Shown here in pieces: positions 6,994 to 13,692 of a stretch of 50,036 nucleotides of DNA. The position numbers and the translations under genes are program-made. The stretch is from Clostridia bacterium. Lineage in GTDB: Bacteria > Bacillota > Clostridia > Oscillospirales > CAG-272. Where the stretch lies: positions 1-50,036 of the forward strand of contig JAFTVG010000026.1 in assembly GCA_017465885.1 (NCBI GenBank), in the 5' to 3' direction. The notes under the pieces were generated by a model. It saw only the letters and a list, made by a program, of their open reading frames with translations. It ran no database searches and was not told where the DNA came from. Within the stretch, counting starts at the first letter, position 1, and each line of letters begins with the position of its first letter.

Positions 6994-7800
6994 TCAGTAG
7001 CCGCACAGGGCAAAAAGAAGGGGTCGAAGCAGGGCGTACAGCCTGCTCCCCTCCCCCTCTTTGGCGGAAATGCGCAAAAAGGCAGCTCCCTGCTCTGCGC
7101 CGACCCATCCCTCAAGGGTGGCGGCAAGCTCCTCGCCGCAGAACTCAAAGGGGGCGTAGCGGGTGCAAAGAGCATGCAGGGCAGGCAGCTCCAAAGGATA
7201 ACACAGACTGTTTCTGCCCTTGGTCAGATGAACGAGCAGTCTTGGGCGAAGCGTTCTGACAAGACGGGCAAGGACGGCGCTCTCGGGCTCGCTTTCGGGA
7301 TAGGGTCCGCCGCAGCCGAAGGGCGCCATGCGCAAAGGACCCTTCCCTCCGCGCAGGGCAAAGCGGTGGGCAAAATTGAAGGAGGGGTCTATCCCCCTGC
7401 CGTTGGCAGTCCAAAGCGAGGCGGGGATCCTGCCGCGGATGGCAGAAACAGACTGAAAAAAGGGGCTATCCTCGGTAATGCGCCCGCTTTTTATAAGCTG
7501 GGCGTCTGGGTTCGGGCAGGGCAGAACGTAGATGCTCCGCGCCGACAGCAACGCCCTCGCCGACAGACGAAGCAGTCTGCCGTCCCGCTCCGCCTCCCTT
7601 TCCAGCTCCTCAAGAAAGAGGAGCATCACCTGAGAAAAGCAGGGCTCCGCACCCAAGCTTGCCAAAAACAGCAGGCTCGTCCCTCCCTGCCCCAGCCGCC
7701 GCGCCGTGATCTCCTGCCCCCAATAGCTGCGCCCGCAAAGCACGCTCTGTCCGCAATGCCCTCCTTCAATGGGTGCCGTCCCTGCCTTTTGCTCCTTCAC
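6994..7800 (-). CDS. M14 zinc-carboxypeptidase-like protein, degenerate active site
   Basis: The order of motifs follows the M14 carboxypeptidase fold: a GRSYWGQEITARRLG strand (23-37), then LASLGAEP (46-53) where active members have the zinc-binding HxxE, then PCPNPDAQ (for NPDG), WTANGRGIDPSFNF (for the W..N..GVDLNRNF loop) and GPYPESEPES (for the SEPET motif). The zinc His and Glu of the first motif and the Arg of the NRNF loop are replaced; the third zinc His may survive in LLVHLTKG. I infer a pseudopeptidase or binding protein. No signal peptide is seen. GTG 7800 (268 residues) was chosen because GAGAGGAG lies 5-6 nt upstream; a longer frame upstream would run through the lexA promoter. 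The gene is divergent from lexA. Confidence 0.7.
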   Translation of the reverse strand: MKEQKAGTAPIEGGHCGQSVLCGRSYWGQEITARRLGQGGTSLLFLASLGAEPCFSQVMLLFLEELEREAERDGRLLRLSARALLSARSIYVLPCPNPDAQLIKSGRITEDSPFFQSVSAIRGRIPASLWTANGRGIDPSFNFAHRFALRGGKGPLRMAPFGCGGPYPESEPESAVLARLVRTLRPRLLVHLTKGRNSLCYPLELPALHALCTRYAPFEFCGEELAATLEGWVGAEQGAAFLRISAKEGEGSRLYALLRPLLFALCGY

Positions 7801-7887
7801 ACCTGCTCCTCTCCCCCGCGCCCGAGGGCGCAGATCTTTTATTTTTTCTATGTATATGCAAAAAAAGAGAGGATATTCCTCCAAAAA

Positions 7888-7899
7888 GAACAAATGTTT
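7888..7899. promoter_or_regulatory. SOS (LexA) box 1
   Basis: GAAC-AAAT-GTTT matches the Gram-positive LexA operator core GAAC-N4-GTTC/T. It lies 45 bases upstream of a second copy and inside the lexA/M14-like divergent region, so it could affect both directions. Confidence 0.65.
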
Positions 7900-7932
7900 T
7901 CGTAAAAAGAGAAAAAAAGCCGAAAAAAAGAA

Positions 7933-7944
7933 GAACAAAAGTTT
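7933..7944. promoter_or_regulatory. SOS (LexA) box 2, overlapping the lexA -35
   Basis: GAAC-AAAA-GTTT, a second LexA-type operator. Its right half overlaps the first bases of the lexA -35 element (7943-7948), the position expected for direct autorepression. Confidence 0.7.
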
Positions 7945-7971
7945 GCATTTTTCAAAAAAGTGTGCTATAAT
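7943..7971 (+). promoter_or_regulatory. lexA promoter
   Basis: TTGCAT (7943-7948) and TATAAT (7966-7971) are 17 nt apart. Transcription would start near 7978, about 70 bases before lexA. The five tightly packed genes that follow probably share this promoter. Confidence 0.85.
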
Positions 7972-8047
7972 AACAAAAAAGGCGAGTGCGCCTTCCGTCC
8001 TGCAAGGACGCAACGCCCTCACGCCACCGCCAAAAAAGGAGAACGCT

Positions 8048-8671
8048 ATGCAACAGCCTCTGACCGATAAAGAAAAACGGGTTTATGAATACATCGCCGA
8101 CACCATCAACAGCGAGGGCTACCCCCCCTCGGTAAGAGATATCCAGCTCGCCCTGCACATCAAGAGCACCTCCACCGTCCACGCCTACCTTGCCCGCTTA
8201 GAGGACAAGGGCTATATCCGCAGAGAAAAGGGCAAGAGCCGCTCTATGCGGGTGGACGAGCCCTCTTCCTCCCACAAGGAGGGAGGAGCAACGCTTGCCA
8301 AGGTGCCCATCCTGGGCGTCATTGCGGCGGGCAACCCCATCCTTGCCACCGAGACCTATAACGAATATCTGGACTTCCATCTGCCCAACCCCGGGCTTTA
8401 CGGTCAGCTTTACGCCCTGCGCATTTCGGGCACAAGTATGATCGGTGCAGGCATTATGGACGGCGATATCGTGGTGGTCAACAAATGCTCCACCGCCGAA
8501 AACGGCGACATCGTGGTAGCTCTCCTTGAGGACGAAGCCACCCTGAAGCGCTTTTATAAGGAAGACGGCCGCTTCCGCCTCCAGCCCGAAAATCCCGATA
8601 TGGCACCCATCTACACCGACAGCGTAAGCGTGCTCGGTAAGGTGGTCGCCGTGGTGCGCTACTATCACTGA
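8048..8671 (+). CDS. lexA: SOS repressor LexA
   Basis: A 207-residue repressor of DNA-damage genes. The N-terminal winged helix-turn-helix (about 5-65: LTDKEKRVYEYI, SVRDIQLALHIKSTSTVHAYL) is followed by the S24 self-cleavage domain. The Ala94-Gly95 cleavage site, the catalytic Ser130 (GTSM) and Lys167 (ATLKR) are all present, so RecA-stimulated self-cleavage should work. The ATG at 8048 follows AAAAGGAG at the right distance. Two LexA boxes upstream indicate autoregulation. Four genes follow with gaps of 18, -4, -11 and 39 bases. Confidence 0.97.
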   Translation: MQQPLTDKEKRVYEYIADTINSEGYPPSVRDIQLALHIKSTSTVHAYLARLEDKGYIRREKGKSRSMRVDEPSSSHKEGGATLAKVPILGVIAAGNPILATETYNEYLDFHLPNPGLYGQLYALRISGTSMIGAGIMDGDIVVVNKCSTAENGDIVVALLEDEATLKRFYKEDGRFRLQPENPDMAPIYTDSVSVLGKVVAVVRYYH

Positions 8672-8689
8672 GAAGGAAGGGACGGTTTT

Positions 8690-9472
8690 ATGAACAAGCT
8701 TCTCAAAAAAGAGGAGTCCGCCCTGCGCACTCCCTATAAAATGCTGCTCTTCACAGCCCTGGTCTTTCCCTGCCTCAATATCCTCGTCGTAGGCTCGGCA
8801 ATGCTGGTCACCCATTATTTCGGCGCCTTTTATTCCTATACCGCGGCAGGCACGGTGCTCACCCTGCTTTACGAGCTTTTGAGCAGTCTTTTCCACATCG
8901 TCAACTATTGTCTGATGACCTGCACCATCCTGACCCTCGGCTCGGTCGTCTTCAAAAAGTCCGGCAAAAGCGCTCTTTTGCCCGCTCTTTTTGCCTTTCT
9001 TGCAGGCTTTGCAGAGATCGTCTGCAGCACCGTCTCGCTGAGCGTCACGGTGAGCGCGGGCATTTCGGACAGCACCGCCGCCCTTCCAAGCCAGCTCTTT
9101 CCCCTGATCCTCGGCGGGCTGACCTCTCTGCTGCCCCGAGCCCCTCTTTACGGCGCCGTGGTGCTGGCGTATCTTTTGGCAAAAAGAAGGAGCGAGGATC
9201 TGAGAGTGATCTGCTATGAAAAAACGCCCTTCGCCCTCACCTCCTTCCTCATCGTCGCGCTGTATACCCTTTCGCTGTTCATCGACCCCATCACCGTTGC
9301 CCTTGCACCGGGGGAGGACGTGAGCCTGTTTGGCGGCTATATCCTGCCCTTCCTCTATCCCTTGATCTACGGGGGATTTATGGGACTTACCGTCCTCTTT
9401 TTCCCCACCTATCTTGTCAGATACTACAAAAGAAAGCCCCTTTTTGGCAAAAAGAAGGCAGGTTCAAGGTGA
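8690..9472 (+). CDS. Multi-pass membrane protein of unknown function
   Basis: A 260-residue hydrophobic protein with about six membrane segments (roughly 18-42, 50-68, 70-88, 93-118, 130-165, 182-200, 215-240) and a basic C-terminal tail (YYKRKPLFGKKKAGSR). I do not recognise a family. It starts 18 bases after lexA, and its stop (TGA 9470-9472) overlaps the GTG start of the next gene, so it is translationally linked to both neighbours. Its position suggests induction by DNA damage; the function is unknown. Confidence 0.8.
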   Translation: MNKLLKKEESALRTPYKMLLFTALVFPCLNILVVGSAMLVTHYFGAFYSYTAAGTVLTLLYELLSSLFHIVNYCLMTCTILTLGSVVFKKSGKSALLPALFAFLAGFAEIVCSTVSLSVTVSAGISDSTAALPSQLFPLILGGLTSLLPRAPLYGAVVLAYLLAKRRSEDLRVICYEKTPFALTSFLIVALYTLSLFIDPITVALAPGEDVSLFGGYILPFLYPLIYGGFMGLTVLFFPTYLVRYYKRKPLFGKKKAGSR

Positions 9473-9990
9473 AGCAGTTAAACGTGCGCACGACAGATAC
9501 GGTGTTGAAATGCGCCCTTGAAAGCTGGTGGGCAGAATATATGCCCTGCGCCCCCGAGGACCTGCACCTTACCCTCACCGATCTTGATTCAGTCCCCCCC
9601 TTAGGGCAGGACGAGATCACCCTCTCACGCACAGCACCCTGCCATCTGCCCCGCCCCTTCAGCTTTGAACAGCTGGAGGCGCTGATCGAGGGGGTGCCGC
9701 AAAAAGGAGGGAAAAGACTGATCCTTACGCAAAGCGATGCCTTTCTGGACGGTCAAAGGCTGTCCCTCACCCCTCTTGAATTCCGCCTGCTGGCACTTCT
9801 TTCAAAAAGCAGCGGCGAAGAGCCCCTGAGCGGAGCACAGCTCTCCCTTGCCCTGTGGGGACAAGAGCGTCCCTCCAACCAGATCAACGTCTATATCAGC
9901 TATCTGAGAGCCAAGACCGATCTGCCGGGCAAGGAACGGCTGATCTGTACCAAAAGAGGAAGGGGGTTCTATTTGAAAAATGAATATTGA
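9469..9990 (+). CDS. Winged-helix (OmpR/PhoB-type) protein without a receiver domain
   Basis: A 173-residue protein. Its C-terminal part (about 95-170) is a transcriptional-regulator winged helix: LTPLEFRLLALL, LSGAQLSLALWG, NQINVYISYLRAKT and ICTKRGRGFYL match the OmpR/PhoB effector domain, including the beta-hairpin wing. The N-terminal 90 residues are not a response-regulator receiver; no phospho-acceptor Asp pattern is seen, and I do not recognise the fold. The GTG start overlaps the stop of the membrane protein gene by 4 bases, and the next gene overlaps its end by 11. It could regulate its own cluster or act without phosphorylation. Confidence 0.8.
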   Translation: MKQLNVRTTDTVLKCALESWWAEYMPCAPEDLHLTLTDLDSVPPLGQDEITLSRTAPCHLPRPFSFEQLEALIEGVPQKGGKRLILTQSDAFLDGQRLSLTPLEFRLLALLSKSSGEEPLSGAQLSLALWGQERPSNQINVYISYLRAKTDLPGKERLICTKRGRGFYLKNEY

Positions 9991-11260
9991 ACGCCGTTTT
10001 CTCTTGAAAAACGTCCGCCTCATCGATCCCGACGGAATGAAAAGCGACGGCGCGGAGATCTATTTCTCGGTGACGGGCGGTAAAAGCCGCATCCTGCAGG
10101 TGGGAAAAGGGATCAAGGCAGAACGGACCGACGGGCTGATGATCGTGAATATGCACGGTGCCCTCGCCTGTCCCGCATTTACCGACCTGCGCTCCGCCCT
10201 TCCCTATCTTGAAAGCGGAGGAGAAGAGTCGCTGGACACCTTTTTAAAAAGCGCTCTGAGAGGAGGGGTCGTGCGCACCCTTGCCCGCCCCTTCCGTTAC
10301 CAGCCCTCCACAGCCGCCCGCGTCACCGCCCTTTGCGAAAGGTCGGGCGGGGGAGGATGTCGGATCTTGCCCGCCGTCCCCCTGAGCACGGCGGGAGGCG
10401 ACTGTCTGCCTCTTGCCGAATTAAAGCGGGCGGGGGCGGCAGCCCTCTCGGCAGACAGCGAAAAAACCGAGCCCTCGGGCAAGCTTCTTTTGACGGGGCT
10501 TGAGGAATGCCGTAAGGCGGGCTTGCTCTTTATCGCCCCCTGCGCAGACAAAAGCCTGCAGGGTAAGGGGGCAAACAAGGGAATGTACGCCAAGGTGATG
10601 AAAATAGAGGGCGAGGATCCCATGGCGGAGCTTCTTTCCCTTTCAAGAGCCCTGACCCTGGCAAGACTCAAGGGCGTCCCCGTCCATTTCCCTCTGGTCA
10701 CCCTGAAGGAAAGCGTGGAAATGATCGCACGGGCAAAAAGGGAGGGGATCGCCATCAGCTGTGCCACCGCTCCCCCTTATTTCTCCTTCACCGAAAGCGA
10801 GCTGGTCTTTTCCGGCAAGGTGGCAAGGCTCAGTCCCCCCTTGCGCACCGAGGAGGACCGTATGGCGGTCATCAAGGGACTGAAGGAGGGCGTGATCGAT
10901 GCCATCTGCTCCGATCACACCGCCCTTTCAAAGGAGTGTGTGGAAAAGGGCAGTGCTCTCGGCGCCACGGGCTTTGAGACCCTCTTCGGTGCGGGCATCA
11001 CCCACCTGGTTATGCCGGGGCATCTCTCCCTTTACCGCTTTTTACAGCTGATCTCCACCGCGCCGTCAAGAATTTTGGGCATCGATTCCTCCATAAAAGA
11101 GGGAAACCCTGCCGATCTGGTCTTTTTCGACCCCGACACCCCTATGGTCTACAACCACCAAACCCTGCTCACCCGCGGAATGAACACCCCCTTCTTTGGC
11201 AAATCCCTTTGCGGAAGAGTGCGGACGGTGTACTGCAACGGCGTGCGGCGGGAGGTCTGA
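9980..11260 (+). CDS. Dihydroorotase-like amidohydrolase homologue lacking metal ligands
   Basis: A 426-residue protein that follows the class I dihydroorotase layout from end to end: an N-terminal strand set (NVRLIDPDG), CPAFTDLRSA (64-73) where active enzymes have PGFVDxHxHLR, CADKSL (for the EDKSL loop), VHFPLVTLKESVEMI (for H-AHVSTKESVELI), SPPLRTEEDR, ICSDHTALSKE (for TDHAPH) and ILGIDSSIKEGNPADLVFFDP. The HxH pair, the AHVS His and the TPHH His (here APPYF) are replaced; only the SDH Asp and His remain. I infer that it does not hydrolyse dihydroorotate and may be a structural or regulatory partner, as known for inactive PyrC-like subunits of some aspartate transcarbamoylases. No pyrB is near. 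It overlaps the winged-helix gene by 11 bases. Confidence 0.82.
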   Translation: MNIERRFLLKNVRLIDPDGMKSDGAEIYFSVTGGKSRILQVGKGIKAERTDGLMIVNMHGALACPAFTDLRSALPYLESGGEESLDTFLKSALRGGVVRTLARPFRYQPSTAARVTALCERSGGGGCRILPAVPLSTAGGDCLPLAELKRAGAAALSADSEKTEPSGKLLLTGLEECRKAGLLFIAPCADKSLQGKGANKGMYAKVMKIEGEDPMAELLSLSRALTLARLKGVPVHFPLVTLKESVEMIARAKREGIAISCATAPPYFSFTESELVFSGKVARLSPPLRTEEDRMAVIKGLKEGVIDAICSDHTALSKECVEKGSALGATGFETLFGAGITHLVMPGHLSLYRFLQLISTAPSRILGIDSSIKEGNPADLVFFDPDTPMVYNHQTLLTRGMNTPFFGKSLCGRVRTVYCNGVRREV

Positions 11261-11299
11261 CCGCCAAACAAAATCACCTACTTAACGGAGAACAACACG

Positions 11300-11755
11300 A
11301 TGAACAAAAAACACACCCTCAAAGCAAGCGCGCTCCTTGCACTGATCCTGTCCCTCCTTCTCCTTTGCGCCTGCACCCCTCAAGCCCCCGAAAAGGTGAG
11401 CCCCGACGTGATGCATCTTTCTGCCGTCCTTGAAAAGGCGGGCTACGCCACCCAATACTATGAGGAGGGCAACGCCACCCTTTCCGCCCTTGCGGAGGAA
11501 ATGGAGGGGAGCATCGGCAAAAAGCTCAGCGGTCAGATCACGGGCTACCTCTTCGTGCAGGATACCAAGACCGGTGCAAGTGCCATGGAGGTCTTCACCT
11601 TTCAAAACGCCAAGGACGCCACCCTCCTTTATAACCACCTGAAGGATCAGGACACCTTCGTCAAAGGCGAATCGGAATGCCGCATCGACTGTACCGTGGT
11701 CTATATGGGCTACATTTCCGCCCTTGAAGAGATCGAAGGCACCGTGGTGTCTTAA
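11300..11755 (+). CDS. Small lipoprotein of unknown function
   Basis: A 151-residue secreted protein with a lipoprotein signal peptide: basic MNKKHTLK, a hydrophobic core and the lipobox LCAC with the anchor Cys at residue 25. The mature part is hydrophilic with no domain I recognise. It begins 39 bases after the dihydroorotase-like gene and is the last gene of the lexA-headed run; a strong hairpin follows at 11772. Confidence 0.8.
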   Translation: MNKKHTLKASALLALILSLLLLCACTPQAPEKVSPDVMHLSAVLEKAGYATQYYEEGNATLSALAEEMEGSIGKKLSGQITGYLFVQDTKTGASAMEVFTFQNAKDATLLYNHLKDQDTFVKGESECRIDCTVVYMGYISALEEIEGTVVS

Positions 11756-11771
11756 AAAGCGCCCGCCTTCA

Positions 11772-11801
11772 GCGGGGACGGCGGTCTTGCGCCGTCCCCG
11801 C
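11772..11801 (+). terminator. GC-rich hairpin ending the lexA-headed gene run
   Basis: GCGGGGACGGCG (11772-11783) and CGCCGTCCCCGC (11790-11801) form a perfect 12-bp stem. No T-tract follows, so it is either an atypical terminator or an RNA 3'-end stabiliser. Confidence 0.5.
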
Positions 11802-11876
11802 CGCTTCGGGAAAAGAGGCAAAAAATGAAGAAACCGTAAACTTTGCGCCTCAGAGCAAAAAAAATCGAAAAAGGTC

Positions 11877-11905
11877 TTGAAAAACAAAAAAGAGTGTGCT
11901 ATACT
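11877..11905 (+). promoter_or_regulatory. Promoter of the SAM riboswitch/metK unit
   Basis: TTGAAA (11877-11882) and TATACT (11900-11905) are separated by 17 nt. Transcription would start near 11912, before the aptamer. Confidence 0.85.
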
Positions 11906-11953
11906 ACGCCTTGTGAAAAGCAGGCGGGAGACCGTACTGCACTCCATAAAATA

Positions 11954-12071
11954 TCTTATCAAGAGTGGCGGAGGGACTGGCCCTGTGAAGCCCGGCAACC
12001 TGCAGAAACGTAAGGTGCCAATTCCCGAGAGATGAGAATTACTGCACTCCTCGGGAAACCGAGGCTTTTTT
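11954..12071 (+). promoter_or_regulatory. SAM-I (S-box) riboswitch
   Basis: The aptamer has the S-box core: P1 TCTTATC (11954-11960) pairs with GATGAGA (12031-12037), enclosing AAGAGTGGCGGAGGGAC, GAAGCCCGGCAACC and AAGGTGCCAATTC. The expression platform is readable. TTCCCGAG (12022-12029) can pair with CTCGGGAA (12050-12057) as antiterminator, which excludes the terminator CCTCGG/CCGAGG (12049-12064) plus six T. SAM binding should favour the terminator and switch metK off. Confidence 0.95.
12049..12071 (+). terminator. Riboswitch-controlled terminator before metK
   Basis: CCTCGG-GAAA-CCGAGG with a GNRA tetraloop, then C and six T. It forms only when the antiterminator is not formed. Confidence 0.9.
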
Positions 12072-12145
12072 ATTGTCCTTTTGCCTGAATTAAAAAACAA
12101 GAAGTCAAAAGAGAAAAACGAAAGAAGACGAAAGGAACAACGATT

Positions 12146-13336
12146 ATGGCAAGAAAGCTTTTTACCTCCGAATCGGTAACCGAGGGACATCCCGATAAGA
12201 TCTGTGACAAGATCTCCGACGCCATCCTCGACGCCCTGCTGATGCAGGATCCCACCTCCCGCGTTGCCTGCGAGACCACCGCCACCACCGGTATCATCTA
12301 CGTGATGGGCGAGATCACCACCAAGGCAAGCGTGGATTTCCAGACCATCGTGAGAAACACCGTAAAGGAGATCGGATACGATCGCGCAAAGTACGGCTTT
12401 GACTGCGAGACCTGCGCGGTGATCACCGCAGTACACGAGCAGTCGCCCGACATCGCGCTGGGCGTGGACAAGTGCCTTGAAAAGAAGGAGGGCGCACTTT
12501 CCGAAGAGGACGAATACGACATCGGTGCAGGCGACCAGGGTATGATGTTCGGCTACGCCTGCGACGAGACCCCCAATCTGATGCCCCTGCCCATCGCGCT
12601 GGCACACGATATGGCAAAGAAGCTGACTGAGGTGAGAAAAAACGGCACCCTGTCTTACCTTCGTCCCGACGGCAAGACTCAGGTGACTGTGGAATACGAG
12701 GGCGACACCCCCGTGAGAGTGGACACCGTGGTGGTCTCCTCCCAGCACGATCCCGCTGTGACCTTAGAGCAGATCAGAGAGGACATCATCCGCGAGGTGA
12801 TCAAGCCCACCGTTCCCGCCGCATTCCTTGACGAGAACACCAAGATCTACGTCAACCCCACCGGCAGATTCACCGTGGGCGGTCCTCAGGGCGACTCGGG
12901 TCTGACCGGCAGAAAGATCATCGTGGATACCTACGGCGGCTATTCCCGCCACGGCGGCGGTGCCTTCTCGGGTAAGGACCCCACCAAGGTAGACAGATCT
13001 GCCGCTTATGCCGCAAGATATCTGGCAAAGAACGTGGTTGCCGCAGGACTTGCCTCCAGATGCGAGGTACAGCTTGCCTACGCCATCGGCGTGGCAAAGC
13101 CCGTTTCGGTAAGAGTGGATACCTTTGGCACGGGCAAGGTGTCTGAGGAAGCCATCGAAAAGGCACTGGTAAAGCTGGTAGACCTGCGCCCCGCAGCCAT
13201 CATCGCCCGCTTTGATTTGAGAAAGCCCATCTACAAGAACCTTGCCGCATACGGTCATATGGGCAGAGAGGATCTTGGCGTGAAGTTTGAAAAGACCGAT
13301 ATTGCAGAAAGCTTAAAGGGGCTTCTTCACGCTTAA
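12146..13336 (+). CDS. metK: S-adenosylmethionine synthetase
   Basis: A 396-residue cytosolic enzyme that makes SAM from methionine and ATP. The family signatures are complete: [16 protein letters not shown] at the N-terminus, the ATP-binding hexapeptide-type [31 protein letters not shown] and the phosphate loop [19 protein letters not shown]. It lies 75 bases after a SAM-I riboswitch terminator, so it is repressed when SAM is abundant. It is followed by a hairpin terminator at 13405 and appears monocistronic. Confidence 0.98.
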   Translation: MARKLFTSESVTEGHPDKICDKISDAILDALLMQDPTSRVACETTATTGIIYVMGEITTKASVDFQTIVRNTVKEIGYDRAKYGFDCETCAVITAVHEQSPDIALGVDKCLEKKEGALSEEDEYDIGAGDQGMMFGYACDETPNLMPLPIALAHDMAKKLTEVRKNGTLSYLRPDGKTQVTVEYEGDTPVRVDTVVVSSQHDPAVTLEQIREDIIREVIKPTVPAAFLDENTKIYVNPTGRFTVGGPQGDSGLTGRKIIVDTYGGYSRHGGGAFSGKDPTKVDRSAAYAARYLAKNVVAAGLASRCEVQLAYAIGVAKPVSVRVDTFGTGKVSEEAIEKALVKLVDLRPAAIIARFDLRKPIYKNLAAYGHMGREDLGVKFEKTDIAESLKGLLHA

Positions 13337-13373
13337 ATAAAGGCAAAGAGGGTATTAAAATAGGGCAAAGACC

Positions 13374-13402
13374 TTGAAAGCCCTTCAAAAATATGCTATA
13401 AT
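13374..13402 (+). promoter_or_regulatory. Promoter for the miniprotein-recD2 unit
   Basis: TTGAAA (13374-13379) and TATAAT (13397-13402) are 17 nt apart. Its expected start point (about 13408-13410) lies inside the 5' arm of the following terminator hairpin. Confidence 0.75.
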
Positions 13403-13404
13403 GA

Positions 13405-13437
13405 GAGACGGTACCACGGTACCGTCTCTTGTTTTTT
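13405..13437 (+). terminator. metK terminator overlapping the next promoter's start point
   Basis: GAGACGGTACC (13405-13415) and GGTACCGTCTC (13418-13428) are perfect complements, followed by TTGTTTTTT. It ends transcripts from metK. RNAs that start at the promoter just upstream would lack the first bases of the stem. Confidence 0.88.
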
Positions 13438-13506
13438 ATATAGAGCCCACCTTTTTATCACCGCGGCAGATCCTTTGCCGTATGCTGATAAAAAGGGGGA
13501 AAGGCT

Positions 13507-13674
13507 ATGATTTTTGAAATCGCCCTCTCCTGCGGCATCACCCTTCTTCTCTATCTGCTGCTCAAGCGCACCCTTTTGCGCTGGAAAAAGCAGATGGAAG
13601 TGCGAAATGAAGCGCAGGACGGCGAAAAAGAAGAGAAAAAGGGACGGGAGGATGATCGACCGTCCGAAGAATAA
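13507..13674 (+). CDS. 55-residue membrane-anchored miniprotein
   Basis: The frame begins MIFEIALSCGITLLLYLL and has one hydrophobic segment (about 2-19), a basic stop-transfer stretch (KRTLLRWKK) and a strongly charged tail (EEKKGREDDRPSEE). GGGGAAAG lies just before the ATG. It is only 18 bases before recD2 and probably shares its promoter. I do not recognise the family. The clear membrane/charged-tail pattern, start site and spacing argue that it is real. Confidence 0.65.
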   Translation: MIFEIALSCGITLLLYLLLKRTLLRWKKQMEVRNEAQDGEKEEKKGREDDRPSEE

Positions 13675-13692
13675 AGGGAGAAAGGAGGGAGA

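Noticed and set aside
7801..8022. N-terminal extension of the M14-like protein
   Set aside because: It would cover the lexA promoter and both LexA boxes and encode a low-complexity stretch. GTG 7800 has a proper Shine-Dalgarno.
11282..12748. Long minus-strand frame across the SAM riboswitch and metK
   Set aside because: It covers a well-defined riboswitch, promoter and the 5' half of metK on the other strand; no domain is visible.
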